This document shows positions 1 to 13,400 of a stretch of DNA of 64,000 nucleotides, one piece after another. Below the pieces are notes generated by a model. That model searched no databases and was not told the DNA's origin. It saw nothing but the letters and a program-made list of their open reading frames with translations. Position 1 is the first letter of the stretch, and each line of letters starts with the position of its first letter. The DNA lies in NCBI GenBank assembly GCA_001692895.1, contig KV748211.1, positions 124,001 through 188,000 on the forward strand, read 5' to 3'. The position numbers were made by a program, and so were the translations under genes. The DNA comes from Cenococcum geophilum 1.58. Its lineage: Eukaryota; Ascomycota; Dothideomycetes; Gloniales; Gloniaceae.

Positions 1-2048
1 ATAGGAAATAGAAATTAATAAGCTAATGGAATATAAATATAAGAATAATATATAGATAATAGATATAATAAAAGCGATTTAAATAGGAAAACGACAGCAT
101 AAGGATATTATACTCGCTAAATACGAAATTTAAAATAATTGATTGTACTATTAATAAAAGATAGTAGTTCTAAATTCCAAACCTTTACAATTTAAGATAC
201 TTAATTTCATATACAACTTCCCTATAGTAGGGCATCGTAGCTATATAAAGACTTATAAGATTATTTAATAAGTATATTATTAGCCTATAATATATAACTA
301 TGTATAAAAATACATTTAAGTATATAGGATGTGTATATATAGAAAAACCTCTTATATAAAGAAGTAAGGAGTACTTTAACTACTACCAATCCCAATGCAA
401 AGATAGCGCGATATCTTAATTAACTTTATAGTCGACTTGCCTAATAGTAACGGGTTCACAAATATTATAGTAGTTATTAACCATTTTATAAAAATGAGAC
501 ATATAATACCTATAGACTTAATTAACGCAATATTAGTAGCCAAATATTTCGTTAAGCACGTCTTTAAGCTATACGGACTTTCTAACTTAATAATATCCAA
601 CTATAGAAGTTAGTTTATTTTAGGCTTCTAGCAAGCAAATAAAAAAATAATTAAGTATTTAAATACAACTCTTGACTATATTTTATCTAGAAATAAATAG
701 TTAAACTAAAATTGTAAACGCGATTATAGAATAATACCTATAAATATACTGCTCCTACCTATAAGACGACTGGGAAAAATAGCTGCCTTTAGCTAAGTTT
801 ACTACAAATAATACAATAAATATATTAATAGGCGTAACGCTGTTCTACGCGACCTATAAATAAGACCCTTAACTTAGATTTAAACTATAACCCGAAATTA
901 ATATAATAGGACCTATAATTAAACGGATCCAGTTAATTAACGCGTATAACTTCACCAATTAAATAAAGCAATTGATGGAACTATTATAAAGTAAATTAAT
1001 AAACGCTTAAATAGTATAGGAATGGCATATAAATAAAGAACAAGCTCCTGTATAGGACTTTAAGAAAGGTAATATAGCTTACCTAAATACACGAAATATA
1101 CGGACTTAACGGCCCTTAAAGAAACTTAATTAGAAGTTTATGGGCCTATACTAAATTAAGAAGAAACTAAGCCCATACGCCTATAAGCTTAAATGCTAAC
1201 TAAGATAAAAATACACTTAGCGTTTTACGTAAGCTTATTATAACCTTTAAAAGATAATCCTATAACTCGCGAAGTGCTACTACTACCTCCTATAATTGTT
1301 AACAACGGTAACGGTTCTTACTTTATTAACTTAATTAATAATATATAATAGAAAATACGATCTAAACGATTTAAACTTCTTGTTAAGTGGGAAGGATATA
1401 AAATATAAACTTGGGAAACCTATAACTGGATTAAGGCTAATACGCCTTCTTTAGTAAAAGAGTTCTATAAGGACTATCCTTTATAGCCTACTCTAGCTAG
1501 ATAAATACGATATAAAGGCAAATAACTACTACCTAATATAAAGACACGAAATACAATAGTAGGAAACTTAAAATTAAAAAAAAACTTAAACTCTATTATA
1601 ACGCTTATAAGGCAATAAGGTATAAATTCTTAACTAAATTAAATTGTTTTAGACCTTTAACTAAAGGGGGGGGGTACTATAATAGGACTAGCCCAGTTAT
1701 AGTAGGAATATCTTAGTAAAACACTTAATAGATAAATTCTAACGCTTTAATTAAATTCTGCCAAATTCTACTAAGTTAATTAAATTCTGCTAAATTCCGC
1801 CAACTTAATTAAATTCTACTAAATTCTACTAATATAATAGAATTTAGTCGAAACCTATTAAAACCTATATGCGCTTATACCTACGCATCTACTGCTAAGA
1901 CTCCTAAATATTTAGTTATAAGCTTCCTATATTCCTTTCTCTTCTTTATATAATATCTTATTCTCTATAAGAGCTATATACCCTTAAGTTTAGATAGAAT
2001 TTATATTATTCCTTTAAATCTTCCCTAAAGTCTCTTCGCGCCCTTATA
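1..2048 (+). mobile_element. Element A1: 3' part of a Ty3/gypsy chromovirus, RIP-degraded
   Basis: The stretch carries the integrase and chromodomain end of a gypsy polyprotein followed by a polypurine tract (about 1663-1674) and a 3' LTR. It aligns by eye with 12675-14896 (element A2) along its length. The chromodomain is readable at about 1330-1487, including the VKWEGY core and a FYKDYP end. In the integrase core near 590-600 the second catalytic Asp reads as Asn (ISNYRS), whereas A2 keeps ISDYRS at the matching place. The 5' half lies outside the window. Frames are broken by TAG/TAA stops, so no product is expected. It is inserted in element B1, whose sequence resumes at 2049. Confidence 0.85.
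1678..2048 (+). repeat. 3' LTR of element A1
   Basis: It begins TATAATAGGAC just after the G-rich polypurine tract and ends CCCTTATA. The ancestral ends were probably TG...CA, with TG and CA converted to TA. It is 371 bp against 342-343 bp for the A2 LTRs; the extra length is an internal repeat of the AAATTCTGCYAA type around 1760-1850. Confidence 0.8.
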
Positions 2049-4344
2049 GGGTATATAACCCTCCTTAGCTCCTATTTCATCTTCTATAAGTTATCTTTTT
2101 AGTCTATATATTTAGTATAGCGTCTAATATTCCTTACTATTCTCTATAGTTATATAGGGCCTAAGCTAGCTAGCTTATTACTAACTTCCTAGGTTTTTAG
2201 TACCAGTGGCGTAATATTAGTAGTTTAGGGGCGGTGTAGTATATAGACCCGTTATAGATTAAGCTATATATCTTTCTTAAAGGCCTGGTCCCTATATATA
2301 GCATTAGCCTAGTAAATAGTGTCTACCTATAGTTATATAAGGTTTTCTATTATAATACTAATTTCCTTTATAAAGGAAGGTATTAAGGGTAGAGTTTTAG
2401 GCTAGATAAGCCGTCTACTCTATATATTAAGCTATAAGCCTAAATAGGCTAGCTATTTTCTTTTTAAAATTATATTATAGCTTCCTAGGTCCGTAATAAA
2501 TAAGGGAATATTATACTGCCTTTATCCGTTAACATGGAGGTAAATCCGCAAAATAGTTATAATAGGTGGCCCTATCTGTCCGTTATACCTACAAATGGGA
2601 ATTAGTTTAGGTAGTTCTTTAATAAGTACATTAAAAAAGTTAGCTAGCTTTACAGTATACTAGGTATCTATTAAGGTAAAAGTATTTACTCTAAAGTTAG
2701 CTAAAGTAGAGGTTAAAACTTAATATCTATTGCGGAATAAAGTATAAGGGATAGTATAGCTTCTTCTACTAACTAGCCGACCTAGATTAATATATAATAT
2801 ATTAATCCCTTTTAACCCTAGAGAGGAGTCTTCCTCTAAGGTTTCTCTTTTTCTAACTTTATACTATCCTCCTAAATTAATAAAACCTTACCTACTTTTA
2901 TATTTATTAGGTAATTCTTTATAATATAGCCCTTCTGGCTATAAAAGAAGCAAGCTCCTTAATCGCTAAGGGCCTATATATAGGGGTTACTATATATAGG
3001 CTAAGTATTCGCTAGACCTATAGTAGGACTAGCTATATAGTTAGCCGCTAAATTAACAGTAGGCTATATAGCTAGTACTATAGGGGTTACGGATTGTACT
3101 AGGGCACTATAGGTTGTTTTTATAGTGCTTATAGTCTGGTTTAATAGGTTTCTAGTTTTATACTATTTGGTACGTACTTTAATTTAATAAAGGCCTTAGT
3201 TAATAGCTAGGTACTAGTTTATAAGTTCCTTTAGCGTCTATACTATAGTAAAAACTAGTAATATGGCGTACTATAGGTCTAGGGTAAGCTTATTAAAGAG
3301 GTTTAGTATTAGGTCTTTATAAGGAATATAGGCTTAGCTAGCTAGGTATAGGAAGCGGGTCTAAAAGGCTAAAAAGGTCTCCGTTGTTTTTATATTAAGG
3401 GCTTTATAATTAAGGCGGGCGTTTTATATCTTAAAGGGGTCCTTATAAATAGAAGATAGGTAGTTAATTATCTCTTTTCTAGAGAGGAAGGGGTCTACTA
3501 AATCCTAGGCGTACCGCGGACGTAGGTGCGTCTATATATCCCCACTAGTGCGGCCGAAGACGTAGGCTATCTTAGCTTAAGCAGTAGGAAAGTGCTCTGT
3601 ATTAACTTTAAGCTTATCTTATAGTTAAAGCTTCTAATTATTAAATATAGGATTGGTTCCGTTTATAAGTAATAGGGGGTCCGCGACCTTTGCGGACCGC
3701 GATAATACTAGTACTATATATTAGGCTAGGGTATTAAGGACTATAGCAAGTCTCTAGGTGTCTAATAACTCCTTACTAGGTATAGGGGTGTCTCTAGTTT
3801 TAAGTAGTTCTTAAAGTCGTTTAATTTCAGTATTAGCTGCTATAAGCTCTACCTAGGGGTTCGAGTTAGTCGCTATTTTACTATTAGAGGTATTTAAAGG
3901 TCCTATAGCTGCTTTGCCAGCTACTATATTTCTTAGTATAGTAGTAGGGGTATTAAGTAATTTCTGGTGTTTATTTATTTTTTAGGAGTTTTAGTCTATA
4001 CGTGTCCTATTCTATAGGTCCGTATTTTATTTATATTCCTTTAGTTCTATCCCGTCCTTAGGGTCCTATTTTATATCCTTATCCTATTTATAGTCCGTAG
4101 ATATATTTAAATTCCTTCTTAGGAAGAAAGAGTAGTAATAAGCTTTAAATAATGTTAGCGACTTAGTCAATTAAGACATAAGTATAGTAAGAGGGTTGCG
4201 CAAGCCTATATAATTGGATTGTCTATAAACAAAGATCTAAAGCTAGAGAAAGGAAAGGAGAAGAATAGAAGCACTGCTTAAAGTTATACACAATCTTCTA
4301 GTTACGTAATAGTAATCTAACAGCAATTTGCTAGTACCGTAATA
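2049..4344 (-). mobile_element. Element B1: 5' LTR, Gag and protease part of a B-family gypsy element
   Basis: Read on the minus strand this is the same family as the element at 53932-61982: LTR, leader, Gag, then the protease and linker region. The Gag start that is ATG at 54367 in B3 is ATA here (3937-3939), as expected from RIP of TG. Homology to B3 is clear at both ends, for example 2200-2049 against 56060-56260. The element stops abruptly at 2049, where A1 is inserted; the remainder must lie left of the window. Many TAG/TAA stops, no functional product. Confidence 0.8.
4153..4344 (-). repeat. 5' LTR of element B1
   Basis: The reverse complement begins TATTACGGTACTAG and ends GCTAACA, the same ends as the B3 LTRs (53932, 61756). 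It is about 192 bp, shorter than the 227 bp of B3, because the central part with the CACGTGACGCG motif is missing. Confidence 0.8.
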
Positions 4345-5130
4345 GACTTCAATATAGGAGATAAGGTATAGGTATTAATAAAGAACTAAAAGACCTAGAG
4401 GCTAAGCTATAAGCTAGACTACTAAATAGCTAGCCCCTATAAGATCCTTAAGATCCTTAAGAAAGTAGGGCACTCTTTTAAGGTTAAGCTATTAGAGTTA
4501 ATAAAGATCTACCCTATCTTCTCTCTAAACTAACTATAGAAGGCTATAGACAACCTATTACCTAGATAGTATAATAACCCCCTACTATTAATTTAGATTA
4601 TAGAGGATAAGGAATATAAAGTTAAAGAGATCTTAGTAGTTAAGAAGGACTATAGTACCTTAAAATACTATATAAGCTAGGTAGGTTATAATAAAGACCT
4701 AAAATAGTACCCCGTATTTAATTTTAAGTACTCTCTCTATAAGCTATAAGATTTCTACCTAGCCTACCTAGATCTCCCTAGACTACTATATAAATTAGAT
4801 AGCTAGATTAAGTGCTAGGAAGAGGGGTTAGATAACTATAATAATTTAAATAATAATAAAGAACTTAGATAAAGCCTAAAACTAGGCTTTTTTAGGAGGG
4901 GGGGGTAATATAATAGTACTAGAGTATATTACCTACTATATTACAGTACTAGCAAATTGCTATTAGATTGCCATTACGTAACTAGAAGATTGTATATAAC
5001 TTTAAGCGGTACTTCCGTTCTTCTCCTTTCCTTTCTCTAGCTTTAGATCCTCGTTTATAGATAATCCATTTATATAGGCTTACGCGATCCTCTTGCTGTG
5101 CTTATACCTTAATTAACTAAGTTGCTAACA
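4345..5130 (+). mobile_element. Element B2: integrase C-terminus, chromodomain and 3' LTR
   Basis: The plus strand reads FNIGDKV at the start (integrase C-terminal barrel), then a chromodomain-like segment (about 4615-4760, VKEILVVKKD and a YYIS...VGY core), a polypurine tract (4895-4905) and an LTR. It is the 3' end of a B-family element whose 5' side is cut off by the insertion of B1 at 4344/4345. After the LTR at 5130 the sequence of element C resumes on the opposite strand, so B2 had itself inserted into C. Confidence 0.75.
4909..5130 (+). repeat. 3' LTR of element B2
   Basis: It begins TATAATAGTACTAG after the G-run and ends GTTGCTAACA. It is about 222 bp and matches the B1 LTR in reverse complement and, less closely, the B3 LTRs. 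Confidence 0.8.
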
Positions 5131-6545
5131 AAGTCTACCTTGTAATAATATTAGTTTATATCGGCCTCTTTCTTCTCTTATATTTTTTTTATAATTACTT
5201 AGGTAGTCTCCTAGGCTCTATATATTCTTTTAGCAAATATCTAGGCCTCTTTATAGCTAAGGCGTTTACGGGCTATTATAGGTCCTATAGGTCTATCCTA
5301 ATTAAAGGATGTTTATAGCTTATATCTATAGAGTAACTTAAATAGTAATATTCCTATACTATTATAAGGGAGTATAAGCTATATATAGTCTATTATAGGT
5401 AGTAGTTCTAACTAGTTATCCTAGTAGTAATTGATAAAGGGGCGAAGTCGCTAATTAAGATATTAGTTTATAATCTCGGTTTAGCTATTAGTCTAAGGGT
5501 AGAATATAGTAGAGAGCTTAATCTTAATCTAAAGGATATAGTAAAATTTGTTTTAGAAGTCTAATGTAAATTAGGGTCTATAGTTAGAGATAATTAACTT
5601 AGGAGCACTATAGATCTAGTAAATGTTATTAACATATATATAGGCTATATCTTTTATAGTTATAGTCTTAAAGTAGGGGAGGGAAATAGCTTACTTACTT
5701 AGTTAGTTAACTACTATAAAGGCTATATTATAGCTATATTTATCCTTTAAGAATAATTTAAAGTCTATTATAATATACTACTAAGGGCGTTTAGGAACTA
5801 GAAGTGGTTATAACTATCTAGGGGTTTAATCCCTAGGGGTATCTACCTATTTATAAGTATAATAATTTCTAATAAATTATTCTATATTGGATAGGAGTCC
5901 TTACTAGTAGTAGTAAGGCACTAGTAGTTAGTAGGTCTTATCTTAACTAGAGTACACTATAGAGACTTAATAGTAGGCTTTATAGATTAGCTCTATTTAT
6001 ATATTATTAATATCTAGAACTATAAGCCGTTCTTAGTATAAAAGTAGTCTATCTTCTATTTCTAAATTAGAGTTACCTTCTATAGCTTAATTATAGAGGG
6101 CTTTTAGGGATTTAGCTATATAGTTTGCAATTAAGATATAGTTAATTAGCCCTATTAGTTTATTTAGGATCTCTCCTTCTATAGGCGCTAGCTTATTCTA
6201 TTTAAAGCTTAGTTCCTTAAAAATATATAGGTTAAGCTATTTAGAATAGAGGAGGGTATATATTTAGCACTAAGCCTTTAGCTTATCCTATAGTTCTATA
6301 TCTTATTCTCTCTAGTTAAGGGTATTAGCTTTAGAATTTTACCTACTAGAGTAGTATATAATTGTAAAGAAAAATTAGGAGAGTATTTTAGCCTATTTAG
6401 CCTATTAACTAATAACCTACTTTATTATTATAAAATACTTAAGGGCTTTATAATTAGTATAGACTTTAATCTAAGAGTCTATAGTTCTAAGCTCTATATA
6501 TTACTAGAATAACAATTATATAATAGCTAGTATTTTCTTATTATA
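5131..6545 (-). pseudogene. Element C: integrase and RNase H C-terminal part (gypsy pol), broken
   Basis: The minus strand reads the end of RNase H (LAII, then VYTNYKALKYF near 6440-6540), the linker, and an integrase core (YIIIDFK and IISNYRP segments, NSxTEIIN further on) down to 5131. The last 15 bp (6531-6545, TATTTTCTTATTATA) recur at 15022-15036, and joining the two sides across repeat G restores the RNase H frame (NKKI followed by LAII). The 3' end of C is missing because B2 interrupts at 5131. Stops are mostly TAG/TAA; the relic is not coding. Confidence 0.75.
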
Positions 6546-8862
6546 ATAATAACTCTTTAATTAACGTCTAATATAGATCCTACTAGCCTATATAGACTAC
6601 TCCGTTATAGGGGGAAAACTTATAATTTATATAAAGAAAACCCTATAGTTAGGTTAGGGGAGGAAAAACCCTATAAGCCACCTTAGTAGGATAAAAAAAC
6701 TCCAATTTGCTATATCCGTCCATAGTAGCGGCCCTATAGGCCTATAGCTACGTCCTATCCTCCTTAAATATTTAAACTTCTTAGAAACTACTACTTTCTT
6801 CTCTAGCTTATTAAAGCTAGGGTTTACTATATCCTAGCTAGGCCTTACTAATTAACTGCTATACTATTATTTCCTATATTTTAACTATCCCCTATATACT
6901 ATTTCTTAAAGACCATTGCTATATACCCCTTCCTCCCCCCTACTAAAGCTTTTAAAGGCATAAGGGGGATTTATCTATAACTACTATTTGATACTAAAAG
7001 GCGAGCGGGATATATATATACTTTAAGTATCTTTTATACCTAGGCCCTAGTTACTAGACCCTCTCTAAAGGTACTACTCCGTTAAGAGAAGATAAGGAAA
7101 AACTATAGGGGGTTATAATCTAGGCTGCTAGATAGTATATTGCGGTAGTAAAATAGCAAGTAACTATATACTCTATAGGTAATTACCCTAGGGCAGGTAG
7201 TTATATAGTAAAGTTTAATATACCTAATTATCTAAGCCTCTACCCTAGTTTTCTAGTAGCTTTCCCTTATCTAGGCCTAAGGGCCTAGGGCTTTCTATAA
7301 GCAGTTAGCTACTACTACTACTTATATAGGGAATTTTACTATTCTTTTAGGTATCTTATAATAGGTTACCTAAGTGCTAATCTACCCCCTAGCAGTCTAT
7401 ATAAAAGTCTTCTCCTAGAGTTAGTACGCTTTTATATAGCTTAGGAGCCTTCTATAGCCTCTAGTTTTACGCCTCTTTTTATTATTTCCGCTAGTATAGA
7501 TATAAGCTGCTATTTATAGGGGTTATAACTCCTATCTTATACGCCTACTAGCGTAATCCTATAAGGGTGTTATAGCTATATCCTATAATATAGAAGCCTT
7601 AGGTACCTTCTATAGTTAAGGCCTAAATAAAACCTCTTCCGCCTAAGTAACTCCTATTTACTCCTTAAGTATATCTTACTAGTAAGCCACCCTAGAGGTA
7701 AACAGTTCCGTCTATTAATATACTAATACGTATATCCGTTCTCTTAAGCTATATAGTAATCTCTTTAGTTAGGATATAATCCTACCTACCTACTAGGTAC
7801 ACTAAGGGTTAGAGCCTAGTTAAAGGGTAAGGTCCTTAAAGCTAGTAATAGCTACTACGTACTACGCCCTATAGGAGGCTAGTAGTAATATAGGTGCGTA
7901 ATACCCTATATGCTTTTAGTTCCCGTTTTGTATTACCTATAAGGGTCTCCCTATAATAGGCTAACTATATCTTATAAAATAGGGTTATAGACTAGGTCCT
8001 ACTAGGTAACCTACTCTACCCTATTCTACTAACTAAGCTTATACCCCCCCCTTTTATAAGCTAGCCTATATCTCTAACTATTAAGTCCTTATCTAACTAG
8101 CCTATATTTCCCTTATAGCCTCCCCTATATATATATATATTAGGTTATATATACTACGCCTATTAAGACCCTCCTATAAGTCGCCTTATATATATACGTA
8201 TTAGGTTGCGTATACTATACCTATTAAAACCCTCCTATAAGTTACCTATAAGTTAAGCGCTATAGGGCCGTTAAAGCTAGCCTATGTTTCCGCTGCCTAG
8301 AGCTTTACCTATATTTCTACCTCGTTAAGCTATCTAGTCGCCATCGCGTTACTATTGCGTTACTATTATGTCGCTATCGCTGTTAATTAGGTCGTATATA
8401 CTATGCCTATTAAGACCGTCTTTTAAGTTACCTAAGTATACTAGATACTAGATAGGCCCTAATAAAGGGGCCTTAATAAGTTCTTTATAGTGGCCTTAGG
8501 GCCTTAATAAGTTTTGTATAAAGTATTTATAATATGTTAACCTTAATAAGTTCTTATAAAAGGAGGATCCCTACGCCCTTATCGCATTCCCTTTATAATC
8601 TTAGAACTAGTATAAGCCTAAGGGTGTCCTATTATACGCCTAGGATGTATCTATATTAACTAGCTAGATAAGGCTAGTTTTAGGCCTAGCTATAAGCTAG
8701 GTAGTTATATATTGGGCAGTTTTTATATCCTAGTTTTCCTTAATAGGCCTCCCTAAATAGTAGAATAAGAGCTGTTAGTAGAGGTAGTAAGGCTCCTAGT
8801 GTTATTAAGGGCGATACTTTATACGCGTCGCGGGCTTATTACTATAGAGTTAAATAATAGCG
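6546..8862 (-). mobile_element. Repeat G, left piece: LINE-like insertion in element C (3' end at 6546)
   Basis: This is the larger piece of a roughly 2.4-kb insertion in element C; the other piece is 14902-15021. It is flanked by a perfect 15-bp duplication (6531-6545 and 15022-15036), has no LTRs or terminal inverted repeats that I can see, and ends on the minus strand in a TTATTATTAT tail. About 600 bp at its 3' end recur as an apparently 5'-truncated copy at 19740-20400. A long variable target duplication, simple-repeat tail and 5'-truncated copies are typical of target-primed (LINE or SINE) insertion. I could not recognise a reverse transcriptase, so it may be non-autonomous. Confidence 0.55.
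8139..8432. repeat. Degenerate direct repeats inside repeat G
   Basis: A block of about 48 bp starting ATTAGGT and containing CTATTAAGACC occurs at about 8139, 8200 and 8385, the first two 61 bp apart. They are diverged by RIP-type transitions. Confidence 0.55.
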
Positions 8863-9204
8863 TGTAATGGGACTAGCCTAGTTACAGCAGGAATGTCTTA
8901 GTAAAATACTTAATAGATAAATTCCGACGCTTTAATTAAATTCTACTAAATTCTGCCAGCTTAATTGACTTCTGCTAAGTTCTGCCAGATTAATTAAATT
9001 TTACTAAATACCGTTAAAGACCGTATGTATATATGCGCACGTATCGACCACCAAGACCCCTAACTATTTATTTATAAGATTCTCTTATTATTTCTTTCTC
9101 TTCTTTACGCAACGTCTTATTCTCTATAAGAGCTATACCCTTAGATTTAGATAGAATTTATATTATTTCTTTAAATCTACCCTAAAGTCTCTTTATGCCC
9201 TTAT
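8863..9204 (+). repeat. 5' LTR of element A2
   Basis: It starts TGTAATGGGAC, keeping the canonical TG, and ends CCCTTATA (ancestral CA converted). It aligns with 14554-14896 throughout. Confidence 0.9.
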
Positions 9205-9229
9205 ATTATGTTGCGTTAATACTACTACC

Positions 9230-10430
9230 CTTAAAATAGTAAACGAACTCAAATCCGCTACGTTAACTATTATAACCCTAGTTAGGGAATAAATAATTAT
9301 AATATAACAGTCCTTTATAGATGCCTTAGCCTAGTAATAAGCTATACTAAAAGCCTAGTATTAGTAATTAATTAAAGTAATATGCAAAGAACTCTATAAC
9401 GCTAAAGTACTCGCGTTAGAGACCCTAACAGTAATACCTGTAAATGAGATTAAAATAACTATATCTAAACCTGGCCTATTAAATATAAACCTTAAACTAG
9501 TAATAGTAATTTAACCTATATCTATAATAAATCTAATACCCGTTATAAAATCTAAAAAGCTTCCTAACCCTTTAATATTTAATAGAAATTAAAATAATCT
9601 ACATCCCTTTATAACCAAGCTCCGTCTAAAACTTTTAATAAACTATAACTAATACCCTACTAATGCTAGCAAAATTAGCTATAGAATGTCTTATTTAAAT
9701 AAGGACGCTATATAAACTATAGATCTATTCTTTTATAATAGCACCTTTATTAATTTTAAAATCTTTATCTCTCTGCTAGAAAGAATATATAATAACGCCA
9801 GCCGCAAATATATAGCTATTACTAAACTTAAAAACCTATGATAACAGAACCAAGACTTCACCAGCTTCTTTTTAGAATTTTTAGGCCTTATTAGTAAGCT
9901 AGATTGGAATAAAGCCGCTAAAGTTGCTACTCTTTAATAAGCTATTTTGGATGAGATTAGAGCCTAGTTAGTAGGTAGGGAACTGCTAAAAGACCTACCT
10001 AAATTCGCTATAATATGTTAGCGAATTAATAAGGACCTTTGGTATAATAAATAGACTTATTCTTTAAAGTTAACTATACTTTACGTTTAAAACTCTATAA
10101 AACTGGTATATGCTCTAAAGCGCGATCCTTTTTTAAGACCTAAAAGCCCTATATACAACCCTATAAATCTTAATGCTACCTAATTTTATATACCCTTAGG
10201 AACTAATAAATAAAGAACCTAAGCTATAAATAGAGAATGCTTTAAATGTGGTAAAAAAGGATATATCCAAAGGAATTACCAAACTTACCCTTTTAAAAAA
10301 GTCCGCTATAGTTCCTCCCGGTCTTCAAATTATATTTACTCCTTAACTTATACTTATTTTATAAATTATACTTAAACACTATAAAGCACCTTGCTTTTGG
10401 TTAAATTAGAAAACAAATTGTTTTAGGGCC
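9230..10430 (+). pseudogene. A2 gag relic with a mutated zinc knuckle
   Basis: The plus strand carries a Gag-like frame with many TAG/TAA stops. At 10238-10279 there is a CCHC zinc knuckle in which the first two Cys are present (CFKCGKKG) but the His and last Cys positions both read Tyr (TAT, TAC). CAT to TAT and TGC to TAC are both expected RIP products. In living elements this protein forms the virus-like particle and binds element RNA; here it cannot be made. Confidence 0.75.
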
Positions 10431-10499
10431 AAGTCGCGCCTTAGGATAAAAAGTGGAAGAGTATAAGTATATAGGCTCTTTTAGAGCTAATACACGACA

Positions 10500-13400
10500 C
10501 GACTCCCTTAATGTACTTAGCAAAATTTAAATACTTAGAAAATAGAAGGAAGTATAAATCCTTATAGACAGCGGAGCTACTAGCATAGGCTTTATTAATA
10601 CGAACTACACAAAAACTTAATGCCTAAATTTAAAGAAACTTAATAAGCCCTAAGGCCTATAAGGCTTTAACGGTAAACCCTTAATATATAGCGAACTAAT
10701 GTACTATACTCTTATAAAATTGTAGATAGGCGAACACCTTAAATATATTTCCCTATTTATAACTCCCTTAAAGTATTATAAAATAATACTTAGATATAGA
10801 TGGCTAAAACAACATAACCCTTTAATTAGTTGGGTTAAAGAAATACTAAAGTTCCGTACAACCTACTGCTAAAGTTATTACTTAAAATACTACTTGCCCT
10901 ACAAACATATATATAACTATTTAAATTTAATATAATACGAATTGCCTTTACTATAAACTTTAAACTAATATAATAAAGCTATGACTACCAATTATAGTAA
11001 AGAATGTAAAGATGTTTCGTTAAAACCTTTTAAAATTCGTATAATATAAGCCGCGCCCTTTATTTTATTAGTAAGAAAATAAGATTATGAAATTTTCGCT
11101 ATAATAATAGAAGATATTAAGAAAGCGCTAGAACTAAAGCAATATATTAACCCTTAACCTTTTATACTTAAAGAGTACTATAATCTAATTAACAAATTTA
11201 AAAAACAATTTATAGACTAACTAGCCCCATACCGAGATAAGTATAATTTTAAGATAGAACTTAAGCCTAGTATAACACTAAAGTTCAGTCCGCTATACGG
11301 TATATTATAAGAAGAACTGCTTATAATGTAATAATACCTTAACAAACATCTAGAAAAAGGATTTATTCGCCCTAGTTAATCTCTATTCGCCTTACCTGTA
11401 CTATTTATTAAAAAGCTAGGAGAAGGCTTAAGGTTCTATATTAATTATTAAGCTTTAAATATAATTACAATTTGAAACTAATATCTAATTCCCCTAATTT
11501 AAGAGACGCTTAACTGTTTAGTGAAGGTATGGTACTTTATAAAGCTTAATATAGTTACTACCTTTAATAAAATCCGTATATATAAAGGAGATAAGAAGTA
11601 TATAGCCTTTTATATATAATAGGGACTCTTTAAATACCTAGTAATGCTGTTTGGCGTAAAGAATGGTCCTAGTACGTTTTAGTAATATATTAATAATACG
11701 CTTTATAAATTCCTTAATATATTTATTACCGCGTATATTAATAATATTTTAATCTACTCGTCCTTACTTTCTAAATATTAGAAATATATTAGAATAGTTT
11801 TTAACTGCCTATAAGATACGGGCTTATAATGCGATATTAAAAAATACAAGTTCTATGCGTCTAAAGTTACGTACTTAGGCTTAATTATATCCCGTAACAG
11901 AATTAAAATGGACCTTAAGAAAGTCGCTATAATTGTAAACTAGAAGAGTCCTAGTAGCGTATAAAATATTTAAGGATTTCTAAAATTTATAAATTTCTAT
12001 TAATAATTTATTAATTACTTCTTAAAAAATTTTAACTATTAGTAAACTTAATAAGAAAAAATATAAGATTTAAATAGACTACTAAATATGAATAAGCTTT
12101 TAACGAACTAAAATATCATTTTATAACTACTCTAATTCTCGCCTACTTTAACCCTAACCTTAAATATATTGTTAAAACAGACTCGTCTAATTATACGCTA
12201 GGGGGAGTATTATTATAATATAATAAGAATAGCGAGCTACGTCTAGTAGCCTTTTTCTCCTGAAAACTTGCCCCTACTAAATTAAACTATAAGATATATA
12301 ATAAGGAACTACTTATAATTATTAGATGCTTTAAATAATGGCGTCCTAAATTTAAAGGATTATTATTTCTAATACGCGTGTTAACGGACTATAAGAACCT
12401 GTAGTATTTTATAACTATAAAATAATTAACGCAGCGCTAAATTTATTAGGCCGAATATCTCTTATAATTTGACTTTAAGATTATATACTAACTGGGCAAA
12501 CTTAATTAGAAGCCTAATATATTAATATAATAATTATAAGACCTACCTATAAATGCTTTAGATAAATGGATTATAAATTAATTACGGATTTTATTACCCC
12601 CTAAACGTTTTAAAAAACTATATCCTATATTCCTAGACACAGAACTTAATAGAAATAAATCGGAAGTTAATAAATAGGAAATGGAAATTAATAAGCTAAT
12701 GGAATATGAATATAAGAATAATATATAGATAATAGATATAATAAAAGCGATTTAAATAGGAAAACAATAGTATAAGGATATTACACTCGCTTAATGCGAA
12801 ATTTAAAATAATTAATTATATTATTAATAGAAGATAGTAGTTCCGAATTCCAAACCCTTATGATTTAAGATACTCGAATTTATACACAACTCCCCTATAA
12901 TAGGGCATTCTAGCTATATAAAGACTTATAAGATTATTTAATAAGTATACTACTAGCCTATAATATATAACTATGTACGAAAATACGTTTAAGTATATAG
13001 GATATACGTGCGTAGAAAGACCTTTTATATAAAGAAGTAAGGAGTATTTTAACCGCTACCAATTTTAATACAAAGATGGCGTGATATCTCGATTAACTTT
13101 ATAGTCGACTTGCCTAGTAGTAATAGGTTTATAAATATTATAGTAGTTATTAACCGTCTTATAAAAATGCGATATATAATCCCTATAGACTTAATTAACG
13201 TAATATTAGTAGCTGAATGTTTTATTAAGTACGTCTTTAAGCTATACGGACTTTCTAACTTAATAATATCCGACTATAGAAGCCAGTTTGTTTTAGACTT
13301 CTAGTAAGCTCTATATAAATAATTAAGTATTTAAACACAACTCTTAACTGTATTTTATCTAGAGATAGATAGTTAAACCGAAATTATGAACGCGATTATA

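Noticed and set aside
376..600. 74-codon minus-strand frame in A1
   Set aside because: It is antisense to the integrase core readable on the plus strand and shared with A2.
4345..5135. GACTT at 4345 (next to the B1 LTR) and AAGTC at 5131 (next to the B2 LTR) as a shared inverted target duplication
   Set aside because: GACTT lies within the B2 integrase frame and belongs to the B1 insertion, while AAGTC lies in element C. A five-base coincidence is the simpler reading.
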